Assembly: GCA_036346405.1 (NCBI GenBank)
Contig: CM070567.1
Location: forward strand, 43,753,470 to 43,817,469
Direction: 5' to 3'
Source of the DNA: Phyllostachys edulis
Taxonomy: Eukaryota > Streptophyta > Magnoliopsida > Poales > Poaceae
Length of the DNA stretch: 64,000 nt
Positions within the stretch are counted from its first letter, which is position 1, and each line of letters begins with the position of its first letter. A program made the position numbers and the translations under genes. The notes under the pieces are model-generated. The model did no database searches. It saw only the letters and a program-made list of their open reading frames with translations, and was not told the DNA's origin. This document shows positions 9,663 to 20,539 of this stretch, in pieces.

Positions 9663-10333
9663 ATGGACGACATGCAGAGGAATAGGACCAGATCCGCGAA
9701 CTAGCAAGGGCTGCTGGGGAGCGGGACGACCGATCAAGGGCTGCTAGGGCCTGGGTCGAACAAGAGATGCGTGCCTACATGGCATCTCTTCGTAATGAAG
9801 CCCCCCGTAGCAGCAACCCCATGCCGAACGTTCCAACCGAGCGTTCGCCGCAACACCCGCTCGAGGGGGAGACGCCGCCCCTCTGTTGGTGCAGTGATAG
9901 ATCAAGCACCCGCTCAGCTTGGGCATGCGTTATTGGGGTTGCGCGAACTACTCCAGCGACTATCGGCAGTAGGTAAGGACCAGTTACAATGTGTTCCCGT
10001 ACTATTTCTCTTTTAAAGTACGCACTAACAACCTCTCCCGTCTACCTGTAGTCCCCGGATCCGCTATGTGGCTACCGCAAGTAGATCGACCACGAGATCC
10101 ACCCACATGACCAGTGGTCTCTCGACATGGACAAGTGGCATGACCAAAGAAACCATGAGATCCTAGAGGAGCAACGCCGCAATGACGAGCACAACGAGCG
10201 CATACGTCGGGAGACGCAAGCTCATCTCAAGGCGTGCAAGCGTAGGGAGCGCGAGAGAAAGAGGAAAATTGTGGCCAAGGCCAAAGAGGCCGACGAGGAG
10301 TTCAACGCCGAGCTAGCAAGGAAGGAAAAATGA
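9663..10333 (+). pseudogene. Coiled-coil accessory gene of the MULE cluster, two exons, frameshifted
   Basis: The likely start is ATG at 9663 (MDDMQRNR). Exon 1 runs to 9972 with a GTAAGG donor. The intron ends CTACCTGTAG and exon 2 begins at 10052. Charged, heptad-like sequence appears in pieces: DQIRELARAAGERDDRSRAA then EQEMRAYMASLRNE, then, in another frame, DQAPAQLGHALLGLRELLQR. Exon 2 ends with a strongly basic coiled coil (KACKRRERERKRKI, EADEEFNAELARKEK) before TGA at 10331. At least three frameshifts separate the pieces, so this is a relic. The product looks like a small helical, basic, perhaps nucleic-acid or partner-binding protein. I do not recognise the family. It shares a divergent array promoter with the GRF gene. 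Confidence 0.5.
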
Positions 10334-10666
10334 CCTCGGTCCACGCAGTAGGTCGGACCATTCTGTACTAGTCCCCCGTCGAAGGCCGAATCTATTTCCA
10401 TTCCAAAAAGGCGCATATATATCGTAGAAGTACTTCGGTTTGTTGTATCGTGTATGATGCTGTTTGTTATGCACGTAACCAAACCCTATGTGCCATGTTA
10501 TTGCCAGCTTCGTTATAAAGTCTATTTTAATTCACAACATTTTCCTCGTCTTTTCGCATTCCATTCTTCCATGTTATTCCATGGCGTATCGTAATATCAC
10601 TTACCTTCCTACTTACGACTCAATACTATCTCAATCGTCCTCACAAAATTCTTCAGAAATTTAGCG
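10334..10666. other. 3' flank of the coiled-coil gene
   Basis: About 330 bases of AT-rich sequence that may include the 3' end of the preceding gene. I see no further gene. Confidence 0.4.
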
Positions 10667-11589
10667 CACTACAACAATATACGACGATTACAAAATGTTA
10701 TCATGAAGTCGACAAATTTCGCATCTGCTTGATATTCTACTTAAAATAACAAATGATCAATCAACCTTGTTACTACACTTTTTATTTTTTTAAAAAACCA
10801 TCATACAAAATGCAATATCTATTATAACACATTTTTATGAATAAAATAAAATTCAACAATATTTATTTTTAATTTTTTAAAAAATAAACATTTGTCGATT
10901 TTTTAAAAAAAAATCGGTGATGGCGAAGTAAGTGTCGTCACGCCTCCGTCTCCATGATGAGATCAAGTCAGAGACCAATTTTGTAAATTATGATGGAAGA
11001 AGGCTATTTTTGAAATTAAAAATGGCTATAGAGCATAAATGCAAAAATTTCAAGAAAGCACTCTTTTCACATGTCGTTTTGATCTTAAATACACCTGCCT
11101 TCAATACAATTTTTCCTAATTAATTATATACATTTGTGAAATCATTAAAAATATATAATGATATAAAAGTATTTTTTGATGACAATTCTAGTAATACCAT
11201 TTTCATGTGATAAATCCAAATATCTTTTATGCGTAGTAACAGCCAAAGTTTAAACGGCTTATTGCACGTGTTCTGAGACGACCTCTCATGAAAGACGAAA
11301 GGACAACTGAGGCAGTACGTACGCACGCAAACCGCCACAAGCACGCGGGTGAGCCGTGCAGAGACACGTACGGCCTAATGTTCGACCTACGTACGGCCTA
11401 ATGAGGCCATATATTATTTTTATTGATCTACGTACGGCATTATTACTTTATCAGTGTACTATCTTGTCGGAAAGAGAAATAAATTTAAAAGGAAAAGCTT
11501 TGAAAATCAAAAAGTCATTATTACTTACTGACGGTAAGAATAGACATGCATGGCCCACATCCCAGCTGGCTTGAGCCCCACCTGACAGT

Positions 11590-11910
11590 GTTGGTTTTGT
11601 CCCATTCGCATCAATCATGAGAATGGAGGCTGGCTAATAAACCCAACCTCACCTGAATGGCCACGCAGGATACGAAAGTCTGACTATCTTATCAGTCATC
11701 AGGTCCAATAGAAACACACACTTTGCTGTCATAGTACTCATTGCTTATACGTCTAATTAACTAGAGGGCCTCCTATAATTTGTGGAGATAAGTACGTCCA
11801 AGGTGGCAGCTACCACCGTTGATTCCGTATTAATAAGCAAGTTGTACGTCACCTTCGACGAGATAATTTGTCCAACAACCCAAAATACCCTTGCCACTTG
11901 CCGTTCCATC
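11590..11910 (-). repeat. Inverted diverged copy of the dispersed repeat found at 30.6 and 49.2 kb
   Basis: Read on the minus strand it contains GCAAGGGTATTTTGGGTTGT, then ACAAATTATAGGAGGCCCTC, then ATGACAGCAAAGTGTGTGTT. These match, in the same order, GCAAGGGTATTTCGGGTAGT, ACAAATTATAGGATTCCCTC and CATGGCAGCGAAGTGTTGTG at 30690-31040. It is clearly diverged from those copies. Confidence 0.6.
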
Positions 11911-14200
11911 ATATCTATCCAGTGGCGGACTTAGAATTTATTGGTTAATTAGCTTTCTATAAAAGGTGAGTTTTAACCTGTTTCAAAAAAAAATAAAAAT
12001 AAATAAATAAATATCCTTGGTATGCATGTCTGGATGAATTTATATTCACATTGCTGAAGTATGTCCACCATCCTTTGCTACAGTTTGGTAGTCTAACTTA
12101 AATATATAGTTATTCATTAGTCTCATGCTCTCAGCTGAGCTGAAAGTTTAGTTGTGTTGGCCAAAAATGGTCTAGATATTCCGTGCCTAGATGGCCAAGC
12201 GCCCACACTGCTACTCACCCTTGAGGCAACTAGCACAATACAACTTGTGTATCCGTTGTACTCTTTTCTCTATTCCTTTTTTCTCCTCTGTTTTTTGGTA
12301 GTAGTTTTTAACGAGGCATATGCTTATTGTAGAATTCGCCCATGGGGAGTGTTAGGATACCAATGCCCCTAGGGGTGTGGATGGCCCCATGGGCCCACGA
12401 GATTTCTTGTCATCCAAGGACAAGCAGGCATATATCTGTCGACAATTTAGACGTCGATCTTATGATAAATTGAAGGAAAGCACGATGATCAGGACTACAC
12501 AAAGGAAATAGAGTATCTTTATTGCATGGAATGTTTACAGACGGTGATCACTCGTCGTATAGAATAATGAGCGTGATTGTGTTACAATGCAATCTGTCGT
12601 TTGACAAATCTTTAAGTAGCGTCGAAGGGGTGGCAGTTATTACTGTCAAAGAGGCGTCCTGTGGATTTTTGGAGGCGGCGCATGTGCTGGTAGTTGTTGT
12701 CAGATACACATCACATTGGCGCGGTTAAGTGAGCTGATTCTGGACGGTTTTTATTAGAAATATGGGAGCATCGAACGATTTTTGTTACTCTCTCTCGTGT
12801 ACGTTAGGACACGTGTCTATACTTGATTGGTAGTAATACATGAGATTAATTCGTCATATAGAAGGTACCAACCGGTTATAAGATAGGATTTATTATCAAT
12901 AAATTAAAAATAGCTAAATAAATAAATATCCTCATCAATACCAAATTCCCAGTCAGACTTGGCCATAAATATAGGGAAGAGGCTTATGTATTATGAACCC
13001 ATAAGTCACTGAATAAACAAGTCAACGGATTGCCCCCTCTCATTTCTTATGTCTATTTGTTCATCTACTATTGATCTTGCTAATTGTTATGATTGTTCTC
13101 TTTCTAGTTGTTGGTTGACTTTCGGATCGCTTGGCTACGCTAGTTTTTTAATAGACCCTGTCCCCTCCTATGGATGCTCTGGATCCAGATCCTAGGTATT
13201 ACTGTAGAGATCCACGGTGTAAACAGTGTTTGTGATAGTAAACAGTATCTTCTGTGAATACTGTAGCAAATACTGCAACACCGGATCGTGGTCCTTAAAA
13301 ACGTCTCAGCTTTGTCCATCTCACGAGCCAGACCCTAACCAAATCCGGCGCCTTCTTTTCTGCTACCTTTAGGCTTCAGGTGCTACTTAAGTACGGTGTA
13401 TGTATACGGCAGCACAATGTATGTGTGCAATGGTGGTGCACATCACACACGCGTACACTGTAACACACTCTCTCTCCATACATGACAACTACGGAGTAAA
13501 CAGCCGAAGCCAAGATCAAAACACTCACATTCGTAGTACTAACGTTTTACTTTTCACAGTCTCTAACGTATGACTTTAACTAAGATTTTTTATCGAAACA
13601 TACTAGCAAACATAATAAAACAATATTTTATGAACATATTTTGTTAGACAAATTCAATAACATTATTTTCGTATAGTCAATTTATATACTTTAACATACC
13701 TTGACCAAACGGATCTCACAGAGACCTTGTTCGTGGACAAAGGGAGTACATGGCTAGGCAAGATGCTGCGTTATTTTTTCACGAACGCGCGTGGCTTGTA
13801 TAAATATGCCGCCTCAGGGTACATAGAATGCAAGATGCTTATATACAAGTACTTAAAGAGAAAGAATATAACCATATCATCAAACACCTATGTAAAAATC
13901 ATTTTCTTCAATGCAAATATCTTTTCTGTAAGTGCTTAGATGATTGTATTATTATTATTATTTTATATATTTATATATTTAAGCACATGTTAAGCACCAG
14001 TGCCTAATTAATGCTGTAAAATAAGCATTTTATTTATCTTACATAACAAAAAAGTCAGTTTTTATTTGCTAAGCTTGTCTCTGAACCCTGTGAATGCTCT
14101 GAGCTGGTGAGCAGTGCAGACTGCAGGGATAGACACGTACAACACCATATTCGATGCCCAATTCGAGATTTTTTTAAAAATAATATTTTTTAAAGATAAT
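11911..14200. other. AT-rich interior of the 10667-14372 element
   Basis: No supported gene. Short A-rich and TAAA runs occur near 11985-12020. A stretch near 13190-13290 repeats ACTGTAG / GTAAACAGT motifs. At 11929 the string CCAGTGGCGGA resembles the end of a common grass repeat. None of the short ORFs shows family similarity that I recognise. Confidence 0.4.
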
Positions 14201-14372
14201 TACAAAAATAAATAGTCGCCCCAAAAAATTACAAAAATATGTCCCTGTCGCCAAACTGGTGACAGGAACCTATCGCCATTTGAACTGGCGACAGGGACCC
14301 TCTCGCACCCATGTCGCCGATCCAGGTACCTGTCGCAATAACATTTTATGATCGTCGTATGTTGTTCTAGTG

Positions 14373-14663
14373 CGGTGAATTTTCTAGAAAATTTTGCGAG
14401 GGAGATTGAGGTATAAATGATTCGTAAGTAGGAAAGTAAGTGATATTGCGATGCGCCCGAGAATTCATACACTTGCTTATGTACATGCACTGCATATTAT
14501 GTAAGGAAACAAATGTGAACTTGCCATTACTATCAAAACTACGATAAATCACACTGATATTACATAACATTTAGCAAAACGTCATAACACTTGATCAAAA
14601 TGATAATTCAGAACATTGGCAATAATATATTACTACTGTCCATGCTTTCTCGTGGTCGCAACC
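14373..14663. other. Spacer between the TIR element and MULE copy 2
   Basis: About 290 bases with no feature I can support. It may be the 3' region of the second MULE. Confidence 0.35.
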
Positions 14664-16481
14664 TCAACATCCCCCATGTGGACTGCCTCGAGTCGGGTGA
14701 CCGGATGAGGTCCCCGCGGCGACATCCGGAGTGCCGATGTCTCCTTCGTCCTGAGGATTTCTTGTGAGACATTTCTTGAAGGTGTGCCCAAACTCCTTGC
14801 AAATGGAGCACTTCTTCGTACAACATCCGGTTTTTACTTCGTCCATGTCGTTCCTGATGCGTCGTACCTGTCGTCGGCCAACCTTTCCCTTGAGCCTATT
14901 AATGTCTGCGGCCTAGATTAGTTGCTCCCAGGTCGGATGGACAGTGAAATGGCCAACCACAGCACAACCATACATCTCCCCAGTCCAGATTTGCATCACC
15001 GCCTCCTTGTTGAAATAGTCAGAGAGGTAATGACCGGGATGCTGCGCCACCGTCGAACATGTGACTATGACATAGGAGCGGGGCCTATGCAGAAGATGGG
15101 GCTTGTTGCAAGTGCATATGCAACTACCGCGGCATAGTGTGCACTCGTGTGTGACCCTCTCGTGGTTCGTCCCACGACATTCTTTATCCCTGCACATTAT
15201 CTCGAAGCGAAGCTCCCTTGTGCCCATCTTGAATGCCCGGTGCATCTCACCCTTCTTGCTCTTCTCCTCCATGTACTTGGTGACCATGGCAGAGTAGAGT
15301 ATTCTGTGATTTGCCATGGCGAGCGACACGTTGTTGCTTCTGTCAACAAAGTAATTCGTCATACCGCGGAGAATTGCCTCCACAATACCAACCAAAGGGA
15401 GGCACCTTGAGCTGCACATGACCCAGTTGTACACCTTAGCTAGATTAATTGTCATGACACCATATCGAGCATTACCCCTGTCATGTAGCAGCAACCACTT
15501 TTCCTTAGGCTCGTGCTCAATCCAGTCTGAGAAACATTTCACCTACGCCCCCGTCCTCCTCGTCAATCTGGGAGCATCTGTGGATAGCTGTGGCAATGCT
15601 TCGGGGGCCTGGTCAGCGCTTGGGGCGATCCTTCTCGCTACCTCCCTTTTGTACGTCTTGGTCCGCTCATCCAAAATCTTCCAAAGTGCTTCGAACTTCC
15701 GCTGCTGGTTCTGGTTGCACAACAGCTTGAACAGGTTCATTAAGTCTTTGTTGCGAAACTGCTTATAGAAGTTTGCACCCAAGTGCCTCATGCACCACCT
15801 GCTCTGTAGATCCGGCCATAGAAGTGGTACGTTCTCTCCTTGTTGCAGCTAGGTTATTGCACACAGCAGGCCTGCATGCCGATCATGTATGAGGCATACG
15901 TTCGGACGGCCTTGCACAACAGAAATCCTTACATTCTTCAGGAACCACAACCAGTTGTCCGTGTTTTCGCTTTCAACGAAAGCGAATGCCACGGGAAGAA
16001 CATGATTGCTCCCATCCATCACTATTGTAGTTAGTATCTGGCCATTGTACTTTCCAGTCAAGAATGTGCTATCTACGCACAAGATTGGACGGCAGTACCC
16101 GAATGCATTGATGCATAGACCAAATGCGAAGAATGCTCGTTGTAGTACCCTCTTATTGGCCCACTTTAGGTGCGTGGCATCTTGAATGTCGATATGGGTT
16201 CCAGGATGTCTGTCTTGTATGACTCGAAGTTGCCTGAGGAGGTTATGGTAGGAATCCTCGAATGTGCCCCACCTTGATTCCAATGCCTTTTGTTTTGCCC
16301 TCCAAGCCTCGGCATAGCTGATTGTGTACTGGAACCTTGCCTCAATCGCCTGAATGATGGATCGTGGCTCAAAATCTAGATTATCCACGATCTCACTGTA
16401 CATGAGGTTGACGATGAAGCCTGATGACAAGTTCCGGTGGGATTGCACTGATTCAGAAAGGACACATGTGTGAGGGACCAC
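14664..16481 (-). pseudogene. MULE transposase, decayed and truncated, copy 2
   Basis: This second Mutator-like transposase, read right to left, starts in the middle of the protein (HTCVLSESVQSHRN, 16481). The catalytic core has CVDSTFLTGKYNG (first Asp, about 16070) and the second-Asp motif LIHDRHAGL (about 15880). The third acidic motif reads TINLAKVYN, with Lys where MULEs normally have Glu. The SWIM finger reads CTCNKPHLLHRPRSY, losing its third Cys and final His. The C-terminal knuckle CSICKEFGHTFKKC is complete. Frame changes lie near 15800-15850, 15542 and 14850-14910. The N-terminal half is missing; the CACTA element begins at 16520, 40 bases upstream. This copy belongs to a different MULE lineage from copy 1, judged by low core identity. 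Confidence 0.88.
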
Positions 16482-16539
16482 TATAGAGCACTTCTAGTAG
16501 GTGTCCCACCTCCCCTACTCACTACACCATGGCATAGTA

Positions 16540-16690
16540 TTAAGGGCAATAATCTACCGGGAAAAAATGGATTAGTGGCAAAACATGTGCCGGCAATATT
16601 CAAGAGATTAAAGGTCCTATTATCTGCCGGAAATAATTACTGTCTAGAGCAATTTATCTGCCGGCAATATTTTTATATTACCTACGGTAT
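16540..16690. repeat. Left subterminal CCGGCAATA repeats of the CACTA element
   Basis: Short direct and inverted motifs (CTACCGGG, GTGCCGGCAATATT, ATCTGCCGGAAATA, ATCTGCCGGCAATA) lie within 150 bases of the TIR. The same motif family covers 28880-29240. Confidence 0.7.
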
Positions 16691-16866
16691 AACTGCCCTA
16701 GAAAAGGTCATCGGTGTCGAGGTATCTGCACGAATAATCGCGATCCTTTGGTAGAACAGCAAAAAATTTTTGGACCGAGGCGCAAACCAAATTCCCCAAT
16801 TCCTCTCCCGGCGCTCCTCCTTTCCCCATTCCCAGCCGCCTCCCGTCCTTCTCCCTTCCTCTCGCC

Positions 16867-17571
16867 TTGCCCCCAGCGCCTCCCCTCCCCCTTCCCTCTG
16901 CGCCGCCAAGTCCCCCCCAGCGCTCAAAGACCTTCCTCCTCCTCCTCGCCCGTCTTGCCCTCCTCCTTCTCCTCCTCGACGTCAGACTCCCTCCTCCTCC
17001 ACCATTGCTGGTGCCTCCTCCCCCGACTCCCTCCTCCCGAGCACCGCCCGCCTCCTCCTCCTCCCGGCTTGCCGTCCTCCTCCTCCCAGATCTGGCGCCT
17101 CCACCCAAGACGCGACGCCCTCCTCCTCGATCTGGCGCCTCCACTCAAGACGCGACGCTTCTCTCTCGGCTCGGCCCCTCTCATGGCGTCGCCTCCACCA
17201 CCGCTCCCACCACGGCTCGGCTCATCGTGGGCTCCACCCCGCCGGGGCTCGAGCACCACAGCGGCGCCGACCTTCTCTGCGTGGTCCGGGCGCTGCTCAA
17301 GAAGATCCGCAGCCCCGTGCTCATCAGGGATAGGGTGCTCGTCGGGGCTGTCGACTGGACCGACCGCCGCGGGATGATCGAGGATGTGTTCGAGCGCCAG
17401 AGCGAGGTTGCCAACCCTCCCGTGGCAAACATCGACCAGCTCGTCGTGCTTTTCTCGCTGGACCAGCCGCGGCCTGAGCCTGCCACACTCACCAGGTTCC
17501 TCGTCGAAGCCGAGTCTACAGGGATACCGTTCGTGCTCGTCTTCAACAAGGTCGAGCTTGCCGACGAACAG
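16867..17571 (+). pseudogene. Captured first exon of a plastid-type RsgA GTPase
   Basis: The open frame from ATG 16867 has a Ser/Pro/Leu-rich N-terminus of about 110 residues, which could be a degenerate transit peptide or leader. It then has the OB-fold part of an RsgA-like (YjeQ) circularly permuted GTPase: DLLCVVRALLKKI, DRVLVGAVDWTDRRGMIEDV. It continues into NIDQLVVLFSLDQP and TRFLVEAESTGIPFV, and reaches the G4-type motif NKVEL. It ends at a perfect donor, GAACAG then GTATAC (17572). The rest of the GTPase domain (P-loop, G3) is not found downstream. RsgA proteins help mature the small ribosomal subunit, in plants in chloroplasts. Here only the first exon was captured. The frame is open through 235 residues, which argues for fairly recent capture or selection, but a functional GTPase is impossible from this fragment. 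Confidence 0.78.
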
Positions 17572-18252
17572 GTATACATACATATATAAGACGGGTTCTT
17601 GGTTTGAATTGCTTTCTAAATTAGTAAATTGTTACTCAAATTAGTAAATTGTTACTCATTCTGTAGTGTGTTTTGAATTAGATAGGCCGGATTGTAGTGT
17701 AGTTCACTGCATTGGAGATGATGAGGTGTGGGTAAGGATATATTGGTGTTCATTGGATGGTTTGTTGAGATGTGCTCAATAAATTGGAAAGAAGGGCTAA
17801 TTTCTATTCCACTAAAGGCATTAAGGTGCTGTCTCTCGTGTTTAGTGTTTTTGCTTCTTAGGAAAATGGTTGGGCTTGCACTCAGCTTGCAGGACCAAGT
17901 GCCGACATTGGCCTATAGTTTCAGTGCTGTCATGTATACATGGCACACATGTAAGTACATATCTCTTTTAGTTAATTATCAAGTATCAGAGTATTGGTAG
18001 TTTGTACGTTCCCAAAGATATCAACTAGCATGTGCAATTGATCAACTCCCAGTATTCATCAATTGTAAAATTCTTTACAAGTTAATGCATTTGTTGTATG
18101 CCGTCTTGTGTTGAATTAGAGGTTTTACGGTTTTATTTTCCATCTTTGCTATTTCCCCATTTTTTGTTTTACGGGTGAACAATATGCAAATTGGGGGTTG
18201 GTAGTTTTCTATGTACGTTGATTTGTGCTAATGTGACTTATGTCTTATTTAG

Positions 18253-18364
18253 GTGGAAATCTATGAGGACAAGGACAATGCTAGGAAGGATGAGATCACA
18301 ACCCATCTTCTTTGCGCTAGTGCAAAATGATATCTTTAACAATTTCTATGACAGACTCAAAGAG
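18253..18364 (+). pseudogene. Captured exon of splicing factor SF3A3 (SAP61/PRP9-type)
   Basis: An exon bounded by TTTAG (acceptor) and GTAAAT (donor) reads VEIYEDKDNARKDEI. After a shift of frame it reads NDIFNNFYDRLKE. This order and spacing match the N-terminal region of the U2 snRNP protein SF3A3, in which YEDKD.AR.DEI is followed by F..FYDRLKEI. The internal frameshift (an in-frame TGA follows CASAK) shows it is a relic. Parent function is U2 snRNP assembly in the nucleus. The identification comes from motif memory over about 37 residues, so it is good but not certain. Confidence 0.65.
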
Positions 18365-18597
18365 GTAAATAATCTATTGTAGTTAGCCTAGTTGTGTCAA
18401 GTAAATGCATGAAGCTTAGGCATGTCATGGAATCACAACAGATTGAAAATGGCAAAATGCTAACCAAGCCTTTGGATGGTGCAGTTCATGTACTAAAAAA
18501 CATTATATGCTACTTTCTTTTAGTGGTAGTGATGTGCCTTTTAACTAGTTGACTTGAGGACTATTTTACATACCCAAAATTTAGATGATTGAATAGT

Positions 18598-18985
18598 GAG
18601 AAAGACAAGAAGGTTGAAGCGAACAAAAAGCAAGACTCGAAGGCGGTGGGCAATGTTGGGAGGATCGATGTTAGTGGTGGCCTAAAAGTAAGATCTCAAG
18701 CTGTATTATTTCTTCACAATTTTTTTGATGCTACAGTTCTATGATCTATGGAATGTAGAACTTGGCTATGCTACATTTTCTTAACTCATATTATGCTGTT
18801 ACAATCAAGGCAACAAACCCTCAAAACACCTTCGCTCTTGCAGCAAGATCTAATGTTCTATGTATTGTTCTTTCTTCTAAGATAAAGTGTTCTCTTTCCT
18901 TTTTGTTAAAGGTGAGCGAGGTGTGATGTGTAGCCCAACAAGTCAAGCAGTTGATGCTTGTCACATTGGATGGTGGGCTTGCAGA
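18598..18985 (+). other. Possible further captured exons, gene not identified
   Basis: At 18598-18687 a Lys-rich frame (EKDKKVEANKKQDSKAVG, then RIDVSGGLK) ends at a GTAAGA donor. At 18912-18985 a second coding-like piece (AQQVKQLMLVTLDGGLADV) follows. Both are on the same strand as the other captured exons. I do not recognise the parent gene. They might belong to one gene or be chance. Confidence 0.3.
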
Positions 18986-19769
18986 TGTATAGTAAACATT
19001 ATCTGATTATCTCTATGCTTACATCAATTGTTTGCAAGTATTGTCATTGTTTTTCGATGCCTAACTTTATCTTGTGAATATACATTTGCTATTTTATGGG
19101 AATTATGGACTCATATTTTTGTAGAGAAAAATGTTCTACTATATATTTGGTGCATGTTGTTAAACGGGCATTTGGTTTTGATGTGTCATTTGTGTAGGTG
19201 TTCGTTTATTTTTTGTTTCGGTGCATGCACTTATAAGGGATTTGCAATGTTTGTTGGGGGACTATCCCAACAAAGACATTCCCCTCCCCATATTGTCTAT
19301 GAACGCTTCAATTTTGGTTCCTCTTTTACGTGGTCACTTGTTTTAGAAGACCTAAGCGTTTAAAAAGAATAAGCTTCATTGCTCCTACTCCCATCGGTTT
19401 GTTATCCTGTGTAAGCTAATATAGTTAGAAGAAAAATATCTCAGCTCCAACAGATTGTCTAGCACTTTCTCTTTCAGGGAACACAATCTTTAGTATTTTG
19501 CAAGATAACACTGGTTGTTATAGTCAGATTAAGCTCCCTCAGAATCTCGCTTGGTACTTTTAATTTTGTTTGCCTGTTTATTATTATTATTTTCCAAATT
19601 GTATTCAGTGCATGAGCATATAATCTTACTAACTATGACAAACCTTAATGAAATGCCCCAAACATCTAATGTTCGTAGTTTGGAATCATGCTTTAGTTGG
19701 CATTTGTAGTGCCTAGTGCTCACTAACCATGAAAATACCATATTTGTCAAGTGGCTCAAACACATAATG

Positions 19770-20112
19770 CTCCTCGTTTCTAAACATGCTTTGGTGAGTG
19801 AACCAATATTGAGGTTTCTCTATGGTGAACAAACCAATGCTTATCTGTTTACATGATTCTTTTCAAATTTTGACATGTATAGTGCTCCTTGTTTCTAAAC
19901 ATGCTTTGGTGAGTGAACCAAGATTCGTGTTTCTCTATGGTTGAGTGAACCAATGCTTATCTGTTTACATGATTCTTTTCAAATTTTGACATGTATAGTG
20001 CTCCTTGTTTCTAAACATGCTTTGGTTGAGTGAACCAATATTCGTGTTTCTCTATGGTGGCGAACCAATGATTATCTGTTTACATGATTCTTTTCAAATT
20101 TTGACATGTATA
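19770..20112. repeat. 115-bp tandem triplication
   Basis: GTTTCTAAACATGCTTTGGT starts at 19776, 19891 and 20007, giving periods of 115 and 116. Each unit continues through CTATGGT, ACCAATG and TGTTTACATGATTCTTTTC to TTTTGACATGTATA. The units are nearly identical, so the expansion is recent relative to the element. Confidence 0.88.
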
Positions 20113-20539
20113 AGTCGCCTCTGGCGATCCACCAATGATTAGCATTGTTGGTATTCACACTTTGAATTGCTTTAAATAGTTCATATTTCAAAGAGTCTTT
20201 TGATATCTATATATCTACACTTCTTGTTACAAATTGAATACCCTTTTTATGAGACTTGCATCCGGATCTTACGGAGACTTGTAAGAACTTTATAACACTT
20301 AGTTAGGAATACTAGGAAAACATGAAGTTAATTATTTAGAACAGCATACTACCACTCAACTGCTAGTGTGGATTGCATGCCCTTTTTGTAACGTCCCGTT
20401 TTTCCGGAGTTTTAAAAATTAAAAAAATAACCATTTGGTTTTGGTGAGAGTTTAAAGCTTAACCCGAGTTTTCAAAAGAAGCTTTAATTGACTAATCTAA
20501 ACTTGAACTAAATCTGTTAGGTTCCTTTGGGAGTTTGTT

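Larger units (their letters stand above)
10667..14372. mobile_element. Non-autonomous DNA transposon with CACTA-like terminal inverted repeats
   Basis: The left end reads CACTACAACAATATACGACG. The right end, reverse complemented, reads CACTAGAACAACATACGACG, and the match continues inward through ATAAAATGTTAT-like sequence for about 38 bases. The right subterminal region (14210-14335) is rich in direct and inverted GTCGCC / GGCGAC motifs (for example CTGTCGCC and GGCGACAGG). The 3 bases outside the ends do not match (GCG and CGG), so the target duplication is unproven. No transposase is seen in 3706 bp. The interior includes an inverted copy of a dispersed repeat (11590-11910) and otherwise AT-rich DNA without coding signal. 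Confidence 0.65.

Noticed and set aside
13490..13760. Possible Stowaway-like MITE (GGAGTA strings at both sides)
   Set aside because: The strings are in the same orientation and no TA duplication or inverted ends could be confirmed.
10667..14372. Reading GCG/CGG as a shifted target duplication
   Set aside because: No choice of boundary gives matching 3-base flanks with CACTA termini, so the duplication is left unproven.
16867..17571. Intact functional GTPase gene
   Set aside because: The frame stops at the first intron and no downstream exons with P-loop or G3 motifs are found.
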